Below the pieces are notes generated by a model that saw only the letters and a list, made by a program, of their open reading frames with translations, was not told the DNA's origin and ran no database searches. Positions 44,386 to 52,894 of a stretch of DNA of 64,000 nucleotides are shown here, in pieces. Position numbers and translations under genes: made by a program. The stretch spans positions 186,001 to 250,000 of the forward strand of contig BTQZ01000001.1 of NCBI GenBank assembly GCA_036986135.1. The letters run 5' to 3'. This DNA comes from JADFRG01 sp036986135 (GTDB lineage: Bacteria; Chloroflexota; Anaerolineae; Anaerolineales; E44-bin32). Positions within the stretch are counted from its first letter, which is position 1; each line of letters starts with the position of its first letter.

Positions 44386-45750
44386 TCACTCGTTGAGCGC
44401 CGCTGCTAGGCCGCTCAACAGCGTCTGTTCCTGACCCGGCAACACCGTTCGCGGATCGATCATCACGTGGTCATTCTCCACTCTGGCGACGATGGGCGGA
44501 TCTGCCTTACGCAGCCGGTCAGCGAACGCGTTCGGGTGAGGAACATCCAGAGCCAGCAGCGAGGTGGGCAGGGTTTCCTCAGGCAGGCTGCCGCCTCCCA
44601 CCGTGGAGCGGCCAGGCACCACTTCACCGGTTTCGAGCTGCTGAACCCATTCACCTGCGCGCCGCATTAACTGATCCTCGGAAGCGGCGATCATCATCCA
44701 CACCGGGACCGCATCGGATGCCTCATCCATCATGAAGTGATTCAGAGTGGCGGAAAGCCCTGCCAGACACATCTTGTCCGGACGGACGGCACGCGCCATG
44801 GGATGCCTGGCAAGACGGTCGATCAGTGCCTTCTCGCCCACCAGGATCCCGGCCTGCGGGCCTCCGACCAGCTTGTCGCCCGAGAAGGCGACTAGATGGG
44901 CCCCCTCGCGGATCGATTCTTGCACCATCGGCTCGTGCCCGAGGCCGAACTGGGCCGTATCCAGCAAGGCGCCGGAGCCCAGGTCGTCCAGCACGGGCAG
45001 GTCATGTTTGTGGCCGACATCGATCAACTCCGGCAGGCTGGGCTCGGTGGCAAAACCAACGATTTTAAAGTTGGAATGGTGAACACGAAGGATCAGCGCG
45101 GTCCTGTCGGTGAGGGCACCCTCGAAATCCTTCAGGTGGGTGCGATTTGTCGTACCGACCTCCCGCAGAATCGCTCCCGATTGCTCCATGATCTGCGGGA
45201 TGCGGAAGCCGCCCCCGATCTCGATCAGCTGCGTGCGGGAAACGAGCACTTCCATTTCATGTGCCAGTACGGTGAGCACAAGCAGCACGGCCGCGGCGTT
45301 GTTATTTACGACAAGGGCGGATTCGGCCCCCGTCAATCGAACCAGGAGATGCTCGGCATGAACATCACGGCTCCCGCGCGCCCCACGCTCGAGGTCGTAC
45401 TCCAATGAGCTGTATCCGGACGCCACGTCGGAAACGGCACGCTGGGCATCGGCGCTCAGCGGGGCGCGACCCAGGTTGGTATGGATAATGACGCCTGTGG
45501 CATTGATGACGGGTCGTAATGAAGGGAGCAGCCAGCTTTGCAGAGTGGCCCGTGTTCCGGAGATCAAATCTGCTTCTTCTGGAACATCCTGGCCCTGCTG
45601 GATCGCCAGCCGAGCGGATTCCAGGCTCGTACGAAGGGCCTGCACCGTAAGTGGCCGCCCGTACGCTGTGATGAGTTCGTCTGCCTGGTCCGCGCTGAGC
45701 AGGCGGTCGACCGAAGGCAAGTCACGCAAGCTCAACGGTTGGGCCTCCAA
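44386..45750 (-). CDS. selA: L-seryl-tRNA(Sec) selenium transferase
   Basis: 454 residues from TTG 45750; the E. coli protein has 463. A start at 45882 would add a stretch read out of frame through the upstream membrane-protein gene. The PLP lysine is Lys293 in SGDKLVGGPQAG, and VINATGVIIHTNLGRAP and ALVVNNNAAAV are the expected family blocks. It converts seryl-tRNA(Sec) to selenocysteinyl-tRNA(Sec), which shows that this organism makes selenoproteins. selB, selD and the tRNA gene are not in the window. The start overlaps the stop of the membrane-protein gene, suggesting coupled translation. Confidence 0.93.
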   Translation of the reverse strand: MEAQPLSLRDLPSVDRLLSADQADELITAYGRPLTVQALRTSLESARLAIQQGQDVPEEADLISGTRATLQSWLLPSLRPVINATGVIIHTNLGRAPLSADAQRAVSDVASGYSSLEYDLERGARGSRDVHAEHLLVRLTGAESALVVNNNAAAVLLVLTVLAHEMEVLVSRTQLIEIGGGFRIPQIMEQSGAILREVGTTNRTHLKDFEGALTDRTALILRVHHSNFKIVGFATEPSLPELIDVGHKHDLPVLDDLGSGALLDTAQFGLGHEPMVQESIREGAHLVAFSGDKLVGGPQAGILVGEKALIDRLARHPMARAVRPDKMCLAGLSATLNHFMMDEASDAVPVWMMIAASEDQLMRRAGEWVQQLETGEVVPGRSTVGGGSLPEETLPTSLLALDVPHPNAFADRLRKADPPIVARVENDHVMIDPRTVLPGQEQTLLSGLAAALNE

Positions 45751-46112
45751 ACGCTTCGTTCGAGGAGTCCGAGAAACCACTCCAATAAAATGAAGCCGAC
45801 TCCTAGAAGCAAACCCAACGAAAGGGTCAGCGATCGATTGATCTGCAGCCATACGGAGAATGAAACGAACAAGGCCACCCACAGCGCCTGCCGCAGCAGC
45901 ACGGCGGAAGAGGCTGGGCCAAATCGCTTATGCAGCAACCATACAAAGGGAAGTGCGGTACCAGTGACGGCTATTGTGAGTAAGAAGAAGAACAGCCAAC
46001 GCGGTCCGACGGTAGGCAGCGTCGTGGCCATGAGGAGGTACAGTCCGGTCCAGCCGATCGCAATCAACAGCGAGGCGGCCGCAAACAGACCGCGGGACTG
46101 AGAACCAGACAT
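45732..46112 (-). CDS. Small membrane protein of unknown function, upstream of selA
   Basis: 126 residues, about four transmembrane helices, no domain I can name. It ends 19 bases inside selA. A TATAAT box on the minus strand (46126-46121) lies 8 bases before ATG 46112, so the transcript may be almost leaderless and this gene appears to be the first of the selA-peptidase-tsaD operon. Its link to selenium is only positional. Confidence 0.65.
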   Translation of the reverse strand: MSGSQSRGLFAAASLLIAIGWTGLYLLMATTLPTVGPRWLFFFLLTIAVTGTALPFVWLLHKRFGPASSAVLLRQALWVALFVSFSVWLQINRSLTLSLGLLLGVGFILLEWFLGLLERSVWRPNR

Positions 46113-46226
46113 GGGCAGGGATTATAGCGCAGCGTATAGAATCGAGCGTGATATACTCGCCGCCGCGCGCTCAGAAGCGCAGCGCTCGAGACGAATCTAC
46201 GTGTTCAAATCGATATTGGGTTGCTT

Positions 46227-47612
46227 ATGAAACGCCCTCCAAAGTGGGCCGTTTGGGCCCTGGGTGGCGCGTTTGTTCTTATGGCGGTGTTCTCTGCGCT
46301 GCTGGTTTTCAGCACCGTCCGAGGTATCGCATCCACCTGGTCGGGGGTTGGACTGCCGGCGATTTTTGGCTCGCAAGAAGATGAGCCTGCTGTGGCCGGC
46401 GAAGGCACTTCTGTGCTCTCGGCAGCTCCCGAACTGGTCGTCGATACTCCTTCCTGGAACGGGGTTGACCGCATCAACATCCTTCTGCTCGGGCTAGATT
46501 TCCGAGACTGGGAGACGGGAAATGGCCCGCCGCGTACCGACACAATGATGCTGGTCACCATCGATCCCATCGCTAAAACGGCAGGGATGCTTTCCATCCC
46601 GCGCGACCTGTGGGTTGAGATCCCCGGATTTGAACACAATCGTATCAACACCGCCTACTTCCTGGGTGAAGCAAACCGGTTGCCGGGCGGGGGCCCAAGT
46701 TTGGCGATGGCAACCGTGGAAAACTTGCTGGGGGTCAACGTCAATTACTATGCATTGCTCGAATTCTCCACCTTCGAGCGCATGATTGACGAAATTGGGG
46801 GCGTGGAGGTACTCGTTCCTGAGAGGATGAAGATCTCACCGATCGGAGAGCAAAGCCTGTGGCTGGAGGCGAAACCCTATCATCTGGATGGGGCCAAGAC
46901 ACTGGCCTATGCTCGGGCCCGCAAAACCGAAGGGGGAGATTTCGATCGCGCCCAACGGCAGCAGCAAGTGATCATGGCGGTGCGAGACAAGATCTTCCAA
47001 CTCGATTCCATGCCCACTCTTCTTGCCAAGGCGCCCATTCTCTATCAGGAGCTGGCCTCCGGGATCTACACCAACCTCAGCTTCGATGAAATGGTCGGCC
47101 TCGCCTTGTTGGCAATGAAGGTATCCCCAAGCGACGTAGACCGAGGAGTCATCGCGCCCCCGGACATGGTGCTGCTGGAGACGCAATTTGACGGAGCACA
47201 GGTGCTCAAGCCGATTCCCGATAAGGTGCGGGCATTGCGGGATGAGATCTTCACTGGCACGGGAGCCATCGCTCCAACGGTGCAGGATTCTCAAGCGACT
47301 GAGGCCGCGCAAATCGAGAGCGCTCGTCTGGCAATTCTGAACGGAGCCGGTATCGAGGGGCTCGCCACCGAGACGGCAGAGTTTCTCACTAGCCAGGGGC
47401 TGAATATTGTTGAGATTTCCAACGCGGACCGTCTCGACTACAACAAATCGCGCATCATCGTGCACAGCCAGAATTATCCGTACACGCTGCGTTATCTGAC
47501 GGAGATGCTGGGCCTGACGGAGGGGCAGATCCTGCGACCCGTGTATCCGTTGCCCGATATCGATTTAGCCGTGGTCCTGGGGTGGGACTGGGCCTACGGC
47601 GATCGCCCGTAG
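46227..47612 (+). CDS. LytR-CpsA-Psr (LCP) family cell-envelope protein with LytR_C domain
   Basis: 461 residues from ATG 46227. After one membrane helix, the LCP domain has NILLLGLDFR, RTDTMMLVTIDP, MLSIPRDLWVEIPG and RINTAY, with the arginines and aspartates that bind pyrophosphate and metal. A C-terminal LytR_C domain follows (ARLAILNGAGIEGLATETAEFL). LCP enzymes attach glycopolymers such as teichoic acid or arabinogalactan to peptidoglycan. The presence of peptidoglycan-linked polymers in this organism is inferred from it. A clear terminator follows. Confidence 0.9.
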   Translation: MKRPPKWAVWALGGAFVLMAVFSALLVFSTVRGIASTWSGVGLPAIFGSQEDEPAVAGEGTSVLSAAPELVVDTPSWNGVDRINILLLGLDFRDWETGNGPPRTDTMMLVTIDPIAKTAGMLSIPRDLWVEIPGFEHNRINTAYFLGEANRLPGGGPSLAMATVENLLGVNVNYYALLEFSTFERMIDEIGGVEVLVPERMKISPIGEQSLWLEAKPYHLDGAKTLAYARARKTEGGDFDRAQRQQQVIMAVRDKIFQLDSMPTLLAKAPILYQELASGIYTNLSFDEMVGLALLAMKVSPSDVDRGVIAPPDMVLLETQFDGAQVLKPIPDKVRALRDEIFTGTGAIAPTVQDSQATEAAQIESARLAILNGAGIEGLATETAEFLTSQGLNIVEISNADRLDYNKSRIIVHSQNYPYTLRYLTEMLGLTEGQILRPVYPLPDIDLAVVLGWDWAYGDRP

Positions 47613-47634
47613 CCATTAAACGCGTGAGTCAACG

Positions 47635-47662
47635 AAAGGGCGTCCTCCCCGGCGCCCTTTTT
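47635..47662 (+). terminator. Rho-independent terminator after the LCP gene
   Basis: Stem AAAGGGCG / CGCCCTTT (8 perfect pairs) with a 10-base loop, followed by TTGCTTTT. It ends the LCP transcript. Confidence 0.9.
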
Positions 47663-47708
47663 GCTTTTCGTGGGCCGTACCCTATCTGCCGAAGCGATGG
47701 GAGCCCGA

Positions 47709-48215
47709 TCAAGCAATCAACAGAATCGCAATCCCAAGCATGATCCCCAACACAACGCCTGCCAGGGCATCCGAGAGGTAGTGCAGATCCATCGCCACCC
47801 GCGAAAGCGTGACCAAGGGAGCCCAGATCAACAAAATGGGCGCGAGCCAGCTAGGGCCCCAGCCAAGTACCAACACCGCCAGCATCGTCGATCTGGCCGC
47901 GTGGCCGGAGGGGAAGGAATGTGGATCGGTGCGCCTATAAAGCGATCCAAATGTGCCTTCTGGTCGTTGCCGGCGGATCAAGAACTTCAACGCCATGACG
48001 ATCACGGCCGTCACAAAGATTCCGATCAGCAGGCCGACCGCCCACTGTTTCTGGAACGCATCGCCAAGCACCCACACCGCTGCCAACCCCGCGCCCCAGA
48101 ACCAGGAATCGCCGGAATGCGCCAGCAGCGCGCCGATCGATCGCAGGGCCGCCGATCGTTCGGCGAAACTTATCCTCGCCGACCAGCGGCGGTCGATCTC
48201 AAGTAAGGTATCCAA
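47709..48215 (-). CDS. PAP2-type phosphatase membrane protein
   Basis: 168 residues with about five membrane segments. The PAP2 blocks are KFLIRRQRP, PSGHA and SRVAMDLHYLSD. It probably removes phosphate from a lipid phosphate such as undecaprenyl pyrophosphate. The start is TTG 48215, two bases after the stop of the alkyltransferase-like gene. Confidence 0.85.
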   Translation of the reverse strand: MDTLLEIDRRWSARISFAERSAALRSIGALLAHSGDSWFWGAGLAAVWVLGDAFQKQWAVGLLIGIFVTAVIVMALKFLIRRQRPEGTFGSLYRRTDPHSFPSGHAARSTMLAVLVLGWGPSWLAPILLIWAPLVTLSRVAMDLHYLSDALAGVVLGIMLGIAILLIA

Positions 48216-48217
48216 TT

Positions 48218-48598
48218 CTAGGCTGAGGAAATCGGCAGGGGATCGGGGTGCCAGTAGAGCGTCTCCAGATCGAGGCGGCCGCCTTCGTCGAAGGTAACGT
48301 TCTCCTCTTCGAGCAGATTTCGCTGCAAGCCGGGGCCAATGCCGTGTCGAGAGCTGATCCTCCCCTGGGCATTGACTACCCGGTGCCAGGGCAGGTGCTC
48401 CGGGATCTGGCTGAGCGCGTATCCGACCCAGCGCGCTCTGATGCGCGCATAGGCCGCATAATCGATGCCGGATGGGGGTGGGATCAGGGCCGCGATTCCG
48501 CCGTAGGTCATCACGCGACCTTCCGGTATCCGCCGAACGATTTCGAAGACCGCCGCCCGGTACCCCTGCCGATCTTCGGATCGAGAGTTATCGGGTAT
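48218..48598 (-). CDS. MGMT-like alkyltransferase-like protein (ATL), probably starting at ATA
   Basis: 126 residues. It has the MGMT DNA-binding core (FEIVRRIPEGRVMTYGGIA) and PWHRVVNAQGRIS, where the alkyl-accepting cysteine of PCHRV is replaced by tryptophan (Trp71). Such ATL proteins bind O6-alkylguanine and recruit excision repair rather than transfer the alkyl group. No ATG, GTG or TTG lies near the domain start. ATA 48598 overlaps the nadE stop by one base (TAATA), has GGGGG five bases upstream and gives the right length. A longer ATG start at 48751 would lie within nadE. Confidence 0.75.
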   Translation of the reverse strand: MPDNSRSEDRQGYRAAVFEIVRRIPEGRVMTYGGIAALIPPPSGIDYAAYARIRARWVGYALSQIPEHLPWHRVVNAQGRISSRHGIGPGLQRNLLEEENVTFDEGGRLDLETLYWHPDPLPISSA

Positions 48599-49431
48599 TA
48601 GGTCCCCCAGTCGCGCATGTAGAGGAAGTCGTATCCGATGGTGCGGTTGCTGAGTTTGGCGATGGGCGGCATCACGCGCTTGAAGTGGTTTCGTCGCACG
48701 AGCTCCACGACATCTTCGACAAATCCACGATCGAAGCCGGCGTCCACGCATTCACCTGGCGAGTGGCGCCGATCCACGAGCAGATACAGCAGCTTGTCGA
48801 CCTCTTCATAGGTAAAGCCCAACTCCCCCTCGTCCGTCTGTCCGAGCCAAAGGTCGGCGGAGGGGGGCTTTTCCAGGATCACCTCGGGCACTCCCATCTC
48901 GACCGCAAGCTGACGAATCTGTGTCTTGTATAGATCCCCAAGTGGATTTATGGCGGAGGCTGCGTCCCCGAATTGGGTGGTGTAACCAAGCAGCATCTCC
49001 GTCTTATTTCCGGTTCCGATCACCAGGCCATGAAAATCGGCGGACTGATCGTACAAAACGATCATGCGCATGCGGGCCATGATATTCCCACGGCGCACCT
49101 GCTGATCCTCAGGTATGCCAGCAATCAGCGCGTCCACCGCCTCAGAAATTGGCAGAGTCTCCTCCAGAACACCGGTCATTTCAATCACCAGTCCGGCGTG
49201 CTCGAGCGAATCGGGGGAGGAATTGGTATATGGCATGCGCACTGCCAAAACATTTTCTGGGCCCAGCGCCTCTGCGGCCAGAGTACAGGCCAATGAGGAA
49301 TCGACTCCGCCGGACAGCCCCACGACGGCCCGGTCGAACCCAGCTCGGCTCGTCTCGCTGCGGATGAAGCCGGTGAGGATCTTTCGGGCGAGCGCAGGGT
49401 TGATTTCGAGCTTGATCTCGTCTTGTGTCAT
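48598..49431 (-). CDS. nadE: NAD synthetase (ATP pyrophosphatase domain)
   Basis: 277 residues. The P-loop SGGVDSS is at 40-46, GTGNKTEMLLGY and EKPPSADLWLGQTDEGELG complete the active site. Alone it would use ammonia. The start overlaps the preceding carbon-nitrogen hydrolase gene by four bases (ATGA on the minus strand), and that gene supplies ammonia from glutamine. It catalyses amidation of deamido-NAD, the last step of NAD synthesis. Confidence 0.93.
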   Translation of the reverse strand: MTQDEIKLEINPALARKILTGFIRSETSRAGFDRAVVGLSGGVDSSLACTLAAEALGPENVLAVRMPYTNSSPDSLEHAGLVIEMTGVLEETLPISEAVDALIAGIPEDQQVRRGNIMARMRMIVLYDQSADFHGLVIGTGNKTEMLLGYTTQFGDAASAINPLGDLYKTQIRQLAVEMGVPEVILEKPPSADLWLGQTDEGELGFTYEEVDKLLYLLVDRRHSPGECVDAGFDRGFVEDVVELVRRNHFKRVMPPIAKLSNRTIGYDFLYMRDWGT

Positions 49432-50312
49432 TCGGAATGTTCTCGGGGACCGCGCCCTCCGAGCACACGGGAGCGCCGGATGCGCACCAATTCGCGCTGA
49501 ACCAGCTCCGTTCGCTCATCGCGCAGCAGCGGAAGTCGGGTGCGAGCGCGATTTAGCTGGTGTAAATCAAGCTCGGCAATAAACAAGCTCTCCTCGTGAT
49601 ACGGACCGCGCGCGACCCGTTCACCATGCGGATTGAACACTACGGAGCCACCCCAGAATCCCAACCCGTCTTCAAAGCCAACCCGGCCTACGTTAGTGAC
49701 AAACGTGGTGAAGAGACTGGCGTAGGCCTGTGCCACATGCTCGACCCAGCGAGCAGATTCTAGAGCTTGCTCGGTGTCGAGCCCGCGTCCCGGCGAGGCA
49801 GAGATAAAGAGCAGGACATCCGCACCGTCCAGCCACAGCAGATAAGGCGGCGAAGCGTGCCAGAAATCCTCACAGATGAGCACCCCCAGGCGCCCAAAAC
49901 GTGTGTCGAAGGCCCGAATTGAATCCCCCCAGGCGAAGAAACGGCTCTCGTCGAACAATCCGTAGGTCGGCAGGTAGACCTTGCGGTGTACGCTGAGGAT
50001 TTCTCCTTGCGATAGGTAAGCGGCGGAGTTGTAGATGCGGTGGCGCTCGTCCTGCTCTACGAAGCCCACGAGCAGATCCGTCCGCTGACTGGCCTGAAGG
50101 AGCGTTTGGAAAATTGGGTCGTCCGCCATGGGTCGGCGGGCCACAGCGGCCGTAAGGTCCTGCAAGGCGTAGCCGGTGAGCGATAGCTCAGGAAAGACCA
50201 CCAGGTCCGCCTTAGCTTGGACCGCCTCGTCGATGCGCGCCATATGCTTCTCGAGGTTGGCCTCTACATCGCCCAGCACCGTATCGATTTGGGCTACCGC
50301 GAGTCGGATCAT
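49428..50312 (-). CDS. Nitrilase-fold glutaminase partner of NAD synthetase
   Basis: 294 residues. The triad is Glu42 (FPELSLTGY), Lys111 (HRKVYLPTYGLFDE) and Cys147 (LICEDFW). The YGLFDESR stretch is the one found in the glutaminase domain of glutamine-dependent NadE, not in ordinary nitrilases. The gene overlaps nadE by four bases. Together they reproduce in two polypeptides the single-chain enzyme. It also overlaps the lgt-like gene upstream by four bases. Confidence 0.88.
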   Translation of the reverse strand: MIRLAVAQIDTVLGDVEANLEKHMARIDEAVQAKADLVVFPELSLTGYALQDLTAAVARRPMADDPIFQTLLQASQRTDLLVGFVEQDERHRIYNSAAYLSQGEILSVHRKVYLPTYGLFDESRFFAWGDSIRAFDTRFGRLGVLICEDFWHASPPYLLWLDGADVLLFISASPGRGLDTEQALESARWVEHVAQAYASLFTTFVTNVGRVGFEDGLGFWGGSVVFNPHGERVARGPYHEESLFIAELDLHQLNRARTRLPLLRDERTELVQRELVRIRRSRVLGGRGPREHSE

Positions 50313-51052
50313 CTGCCCAGATTGACCACGAGTGCGATCAGTCCCAGGGACATGATTGCCGCCGAGCCGAGACCGTCCAATCGGATTCCAGCAAACGCCG
50401 GCATGGGGTCACCGCGGGTAAACGATAAGGCCAGTGCGATCAAAGCCACGAGTGAGAGGGATAAGGCGGCCAGTAGGCCGGGCCGCAGATCCAGGAGGGA
50501 AAGCCAGTACAGTGCGCCGACCACGATCAGCGAGAGAAGTGCTCCCAACGATTGCGTGGGCCAGCGCGGGGCGATGTTTCCAATCATGTCGGGCGCCGGC
50601 GGGGTGAGAAGTCCGGGCGCCGTCTTGAAGCCGTAGGCACAGCGATCGATGAGACAGCCCAGCCATGCAGACGAAGCGACGATCGCGGCCGGGATTGCCA
50701 GCGAATCCACGAGTTCCCAGAATGAACGCCTGCTCAGCAAAGTGTATACGGCCAGGCCTACCAAGGCCCCGAAAGCCCCGGCCGCCCAGCTGAGACCGCC
50801 TTGCCAGAAGTAGAAGGCCTCTGCGGGCCGTTGGCCAAAGTAGCCCCAATGGGTGGCCACGTACCCGATCCGGGCTCCTAGCAATCCGGCCAGCAGGGCG
50901 ATGAGGCCTGCATCGATACGCGCGGCAACTTCGCTGTCCCGCTGGGCCGGCTGAAGGCCCAGCCAGAGCAGGGAAATCAGGGCACCGATGGCAAAGACCC
51001 ATGGGTAGGCGTCAAACACACGCAGATCCAGCGGCCCACGGAAGTCTACCAT
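50309..51052 (-). CDS. Divergent prolipoprotein diacylglyceryl transferase-like membrane protein
   Basis: 247 residues from ATG 51052, with about seven membrane segments. The arrangement LLGARIGYVATHWGYF, WQGGLSWAAGAFGAL and SSAWLGCLIDRCAYG resembles Lgt, which moves diacylglycerol to prolipoproteins. The invariant GR--NF-N-E region of Lgt is here GCLIDRC-Y-G, so key residues look changed. It may be a paralogue with another substrate. The window contains many lipoproteins, but another Lgt may exist elsewhere. Confidence 0.6.
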   Translation of the reverse strand: MVDFRGPLDLRVFDAYPWVFAIGALISLLWLGLQPAQRDSEVAARIDAGLIALLAGLLGARIGYVATHWGYFGQRPAEAFYFWQGGLSWAAGAFGALVGLAVYTLLSRRSFWELVDSLAIPAAIVASSAWLGCLIDRCAYGFKTAPGLLTPPAPDMIGNIAPRWPTQSLGALLSLIVVGALYWLSLLDLRPGLLAALSLSLVALIALALSFTRGDPMPAFAGIRLDGLGSAAIMSLGLIALVVNLGR

Positions 51053-51086
51053 TCCATACCGCTTCCCCCTGGCTGTATAATCCTGA

Positions 51087-52238
51087 ATGAAGGTGCCCGA
51101 TACCCAGATCTCTCCCGTTTCCAGCAAGTCTGAACTCGAAGAGTTCATCGCCTTCCCCTGGAAGGTCTATAAGGACGATCCCTACTGGGTCCCTCCTCTG
51201 ATCTCCGAGCGAAAACAGTTTCTCGATCCCCAGAAGAACCCCTTTTTTGAGCATGCTAAAGCCACGTTCTTTGTCGCACGCCAGAATGGCGAAGTGGTGG
51301 GGACCATTGGCGCCTTTTCAAACTATCTCTACAACGAGATTCACGAAGACAATGCCGGCTTTTTCGGGTTTTTCGAAGTTCTGGAGGATCCAGAAACTGC
51401 GGCGGCTCTGCTGAAGACTGCTGAAGATTGGGCCAGAGAGGCCGGTCACGACCAGATCCTCGGGCCCATGCAGTACTCGACAAACGACGAATTAGGCCTC
51501 CTGGTGGAGGGATTCGATGACTCGCCCCGCATTCTGATGACCTACAATCCGCCGCGCTACCAAGGCTACATTGAAAGCGCGGGATACGAGAAGGCGAAGG
51601 ATCTGTGGGCATACAAAGTTGGCGTGAGCGATCTAAAGGAGAACATGCCAGAGAAAGTTAGCCGCGTGGGCGAGAAGATCCTGAAGCGATGGAAGCTGAG
51701 TATCCGACCCGTCAATATGAAGGATTTCGACAACGAAGTAGAACTTCTGCTCGGCGTCTACAACGAGGCCTGGGAGCCAAACTGGGCTGCGGTACGCATG
51801 ACGGCCAGCGAGTCCGACCTGCTTGCAGAACAGCTCAAGCCCCTCGTTGATCCTGAATTGGCTCTTATGATCGAGCGGGAAGGCAAAGCGGTTGGCTTCG
51901 GCCTGGCACTTCCAGACCTCAACCAGCCCCTTCTCAAGGCCTATCCCAGGCCCGGCTACCCGGAAGCGATTACCCTGCTCAAACTGCTGTGGCACTGGAA
52001 GGTGCGCGGCAAAATCAAATGGGTCCGAGCATGGGGCGTGGGAATTCTGCCAGAGTTCCAAGGACAAGGGCTTGAATCGATTCTCTTTCTCAAGCTAACA
52101 GAAGCTGCCCATCGCAAGGGCTTTTCGCTAAGCGAGGCCAGTTGGATCCTCGAAGACAACGAAAAAATCAATAGAAGCCTCCAAATGCTTGGGGCCGAAG
52201 TCTACAAGACCTACAGGATTTATCAGAAAGCCCTCTAG
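51087..52238 (+). CDS. GNAT-family acetyltransferase-like protein
   Basis: 383 residues, longer than simple GNAT enzymes, of the YghO-like type. The N-terminal half contains WKVYKDDPYWVPPLISERK, FFGFFEVLEDPETA and LGPMQYSTNDELG. The second half has a GNAT acetyl-CoA loop, GVGILPEFQGQGLES. TATAAT sits at 51076-51081, only five bases before ATG 51087, so the mRNA is probably leaderless. Its substrate is not known. Confidence 0.8.
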   Translation: MKVPDTQISPVSSKSELEEFIAFPWKVYKDDPYWVPPLISERKQFLDPQKNPFFEHAKATFFVARQNGEVVGTIGAFSNYLYNEIHEDNAGFFGFFEVLEDPETAAALLKTAEDWAREAGHDQILGPMQYSTNDELGLLVEGFDDSPRILMTYNPPRYQGYIESAGYEKAKDLWAYKVGVSDLKENMPEKVSRVGEKILKRWKLSIRPVNMKDFDNEVELLLGVYNEAWEPNWAAVRMTASESDLLAEQLKPLVDPELALMIEREGKAVGFGLALPDLNQPLLKAYPRPGYPEAITLLKLLWHWKVRGKIKWVRAWGVGILPEFQGQGLESILFLKLTEAAHRKGFSLSEASWILEDNEKINRSLQMLGAEVYKTYRIYQKAL

Positions 52239-52278
52239 CATCGAATCCACCCTGGTTGTGAACTCAGGGCAAGCAACC

Positions 52279-52881
52279 ATGCTTGATTCTGCTCTTATCC
52301 CAAATCTGCTTTACCTAGCACTAGTCGTCGGTACCTGGCTTGCGGCGCTGGCGCTGCTCAACCCCGGCACCGGAGTCATCGAAGTGCTTGCCGCTGTGAC
52401 ACTTGGCGTGGCCGGAGTGGGGATGATCTTCTTCCCCATCCATCTGTGGGCGTTGGCGCTGATCTTTATTGGCCTGGTGCTCTTCGGCCTCTCGGTATGG
52501 CGTTTTCGGAGGGGCGTGTGGCTGGTGCTCTCGGTCATCGCGCTGACCGGGGGTTCAGCCTTCCTGTACGCCAACCCGGATGGGGGTCCTGCGGTGGACC
52601 TGCTGCTTGCACTCATCGTGACTGGGGTGTCGGCCGGGATCTTCTGGCTCATGGCGCGCAGCGTCCTGAAGGCCCACCAGGTGGTGCCCAGCCTGGATCC
52701 GGCACGGCTCATCGGCCAGGTAGGCGAGGCCCGCTCCGCCATCGATCCGGTGGGATCCGCCTACGTTGGTGGAGAGCTCTGGACCGCGAAGGCCGACTCG
52801 ACGATCGCACCTGGGAGCCGCGTAAGAGTCGTTGGGCGCGAAGGCCTACTGCTTGTTGTGGAGCCTGATAAGCGGAAATAA
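52279..52881 (+). CDS. NfeD-like membrane protein
   Basis: 200 residues from ATG 52279, with four membrane segments and a C-terminal OB-fold (LIGQVGEARSAIDPVGSAYVGGELWTAKA). This is the NfeD1b arrangement that accompanies slipin. The slipin gene starts 13 bases after its stop. Together they are thought to organise membrane microdomains or act in membrane-protein quality control. Confidence 0.85.
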   Translation: MLDSALIPNLLYLALVVGTWLAALALLNPGTGVIEVLAAVTLGVAGVGMIFFPIHLWALALIFIGLVLFGLSVWRFRRGVWLVLSVIALTGGSAFLYANPDGGPAVDLLLALIVTGVSAGIFWLMARSVLKAHQVVPSLDPARLIGQVGEARSAIDPVGSAYVGGELWTAKADSTIAPGSRVRVVGREGLLLVVEPDKRK

Positions 52882-52894
52882 GAAGGAGAGTGAG

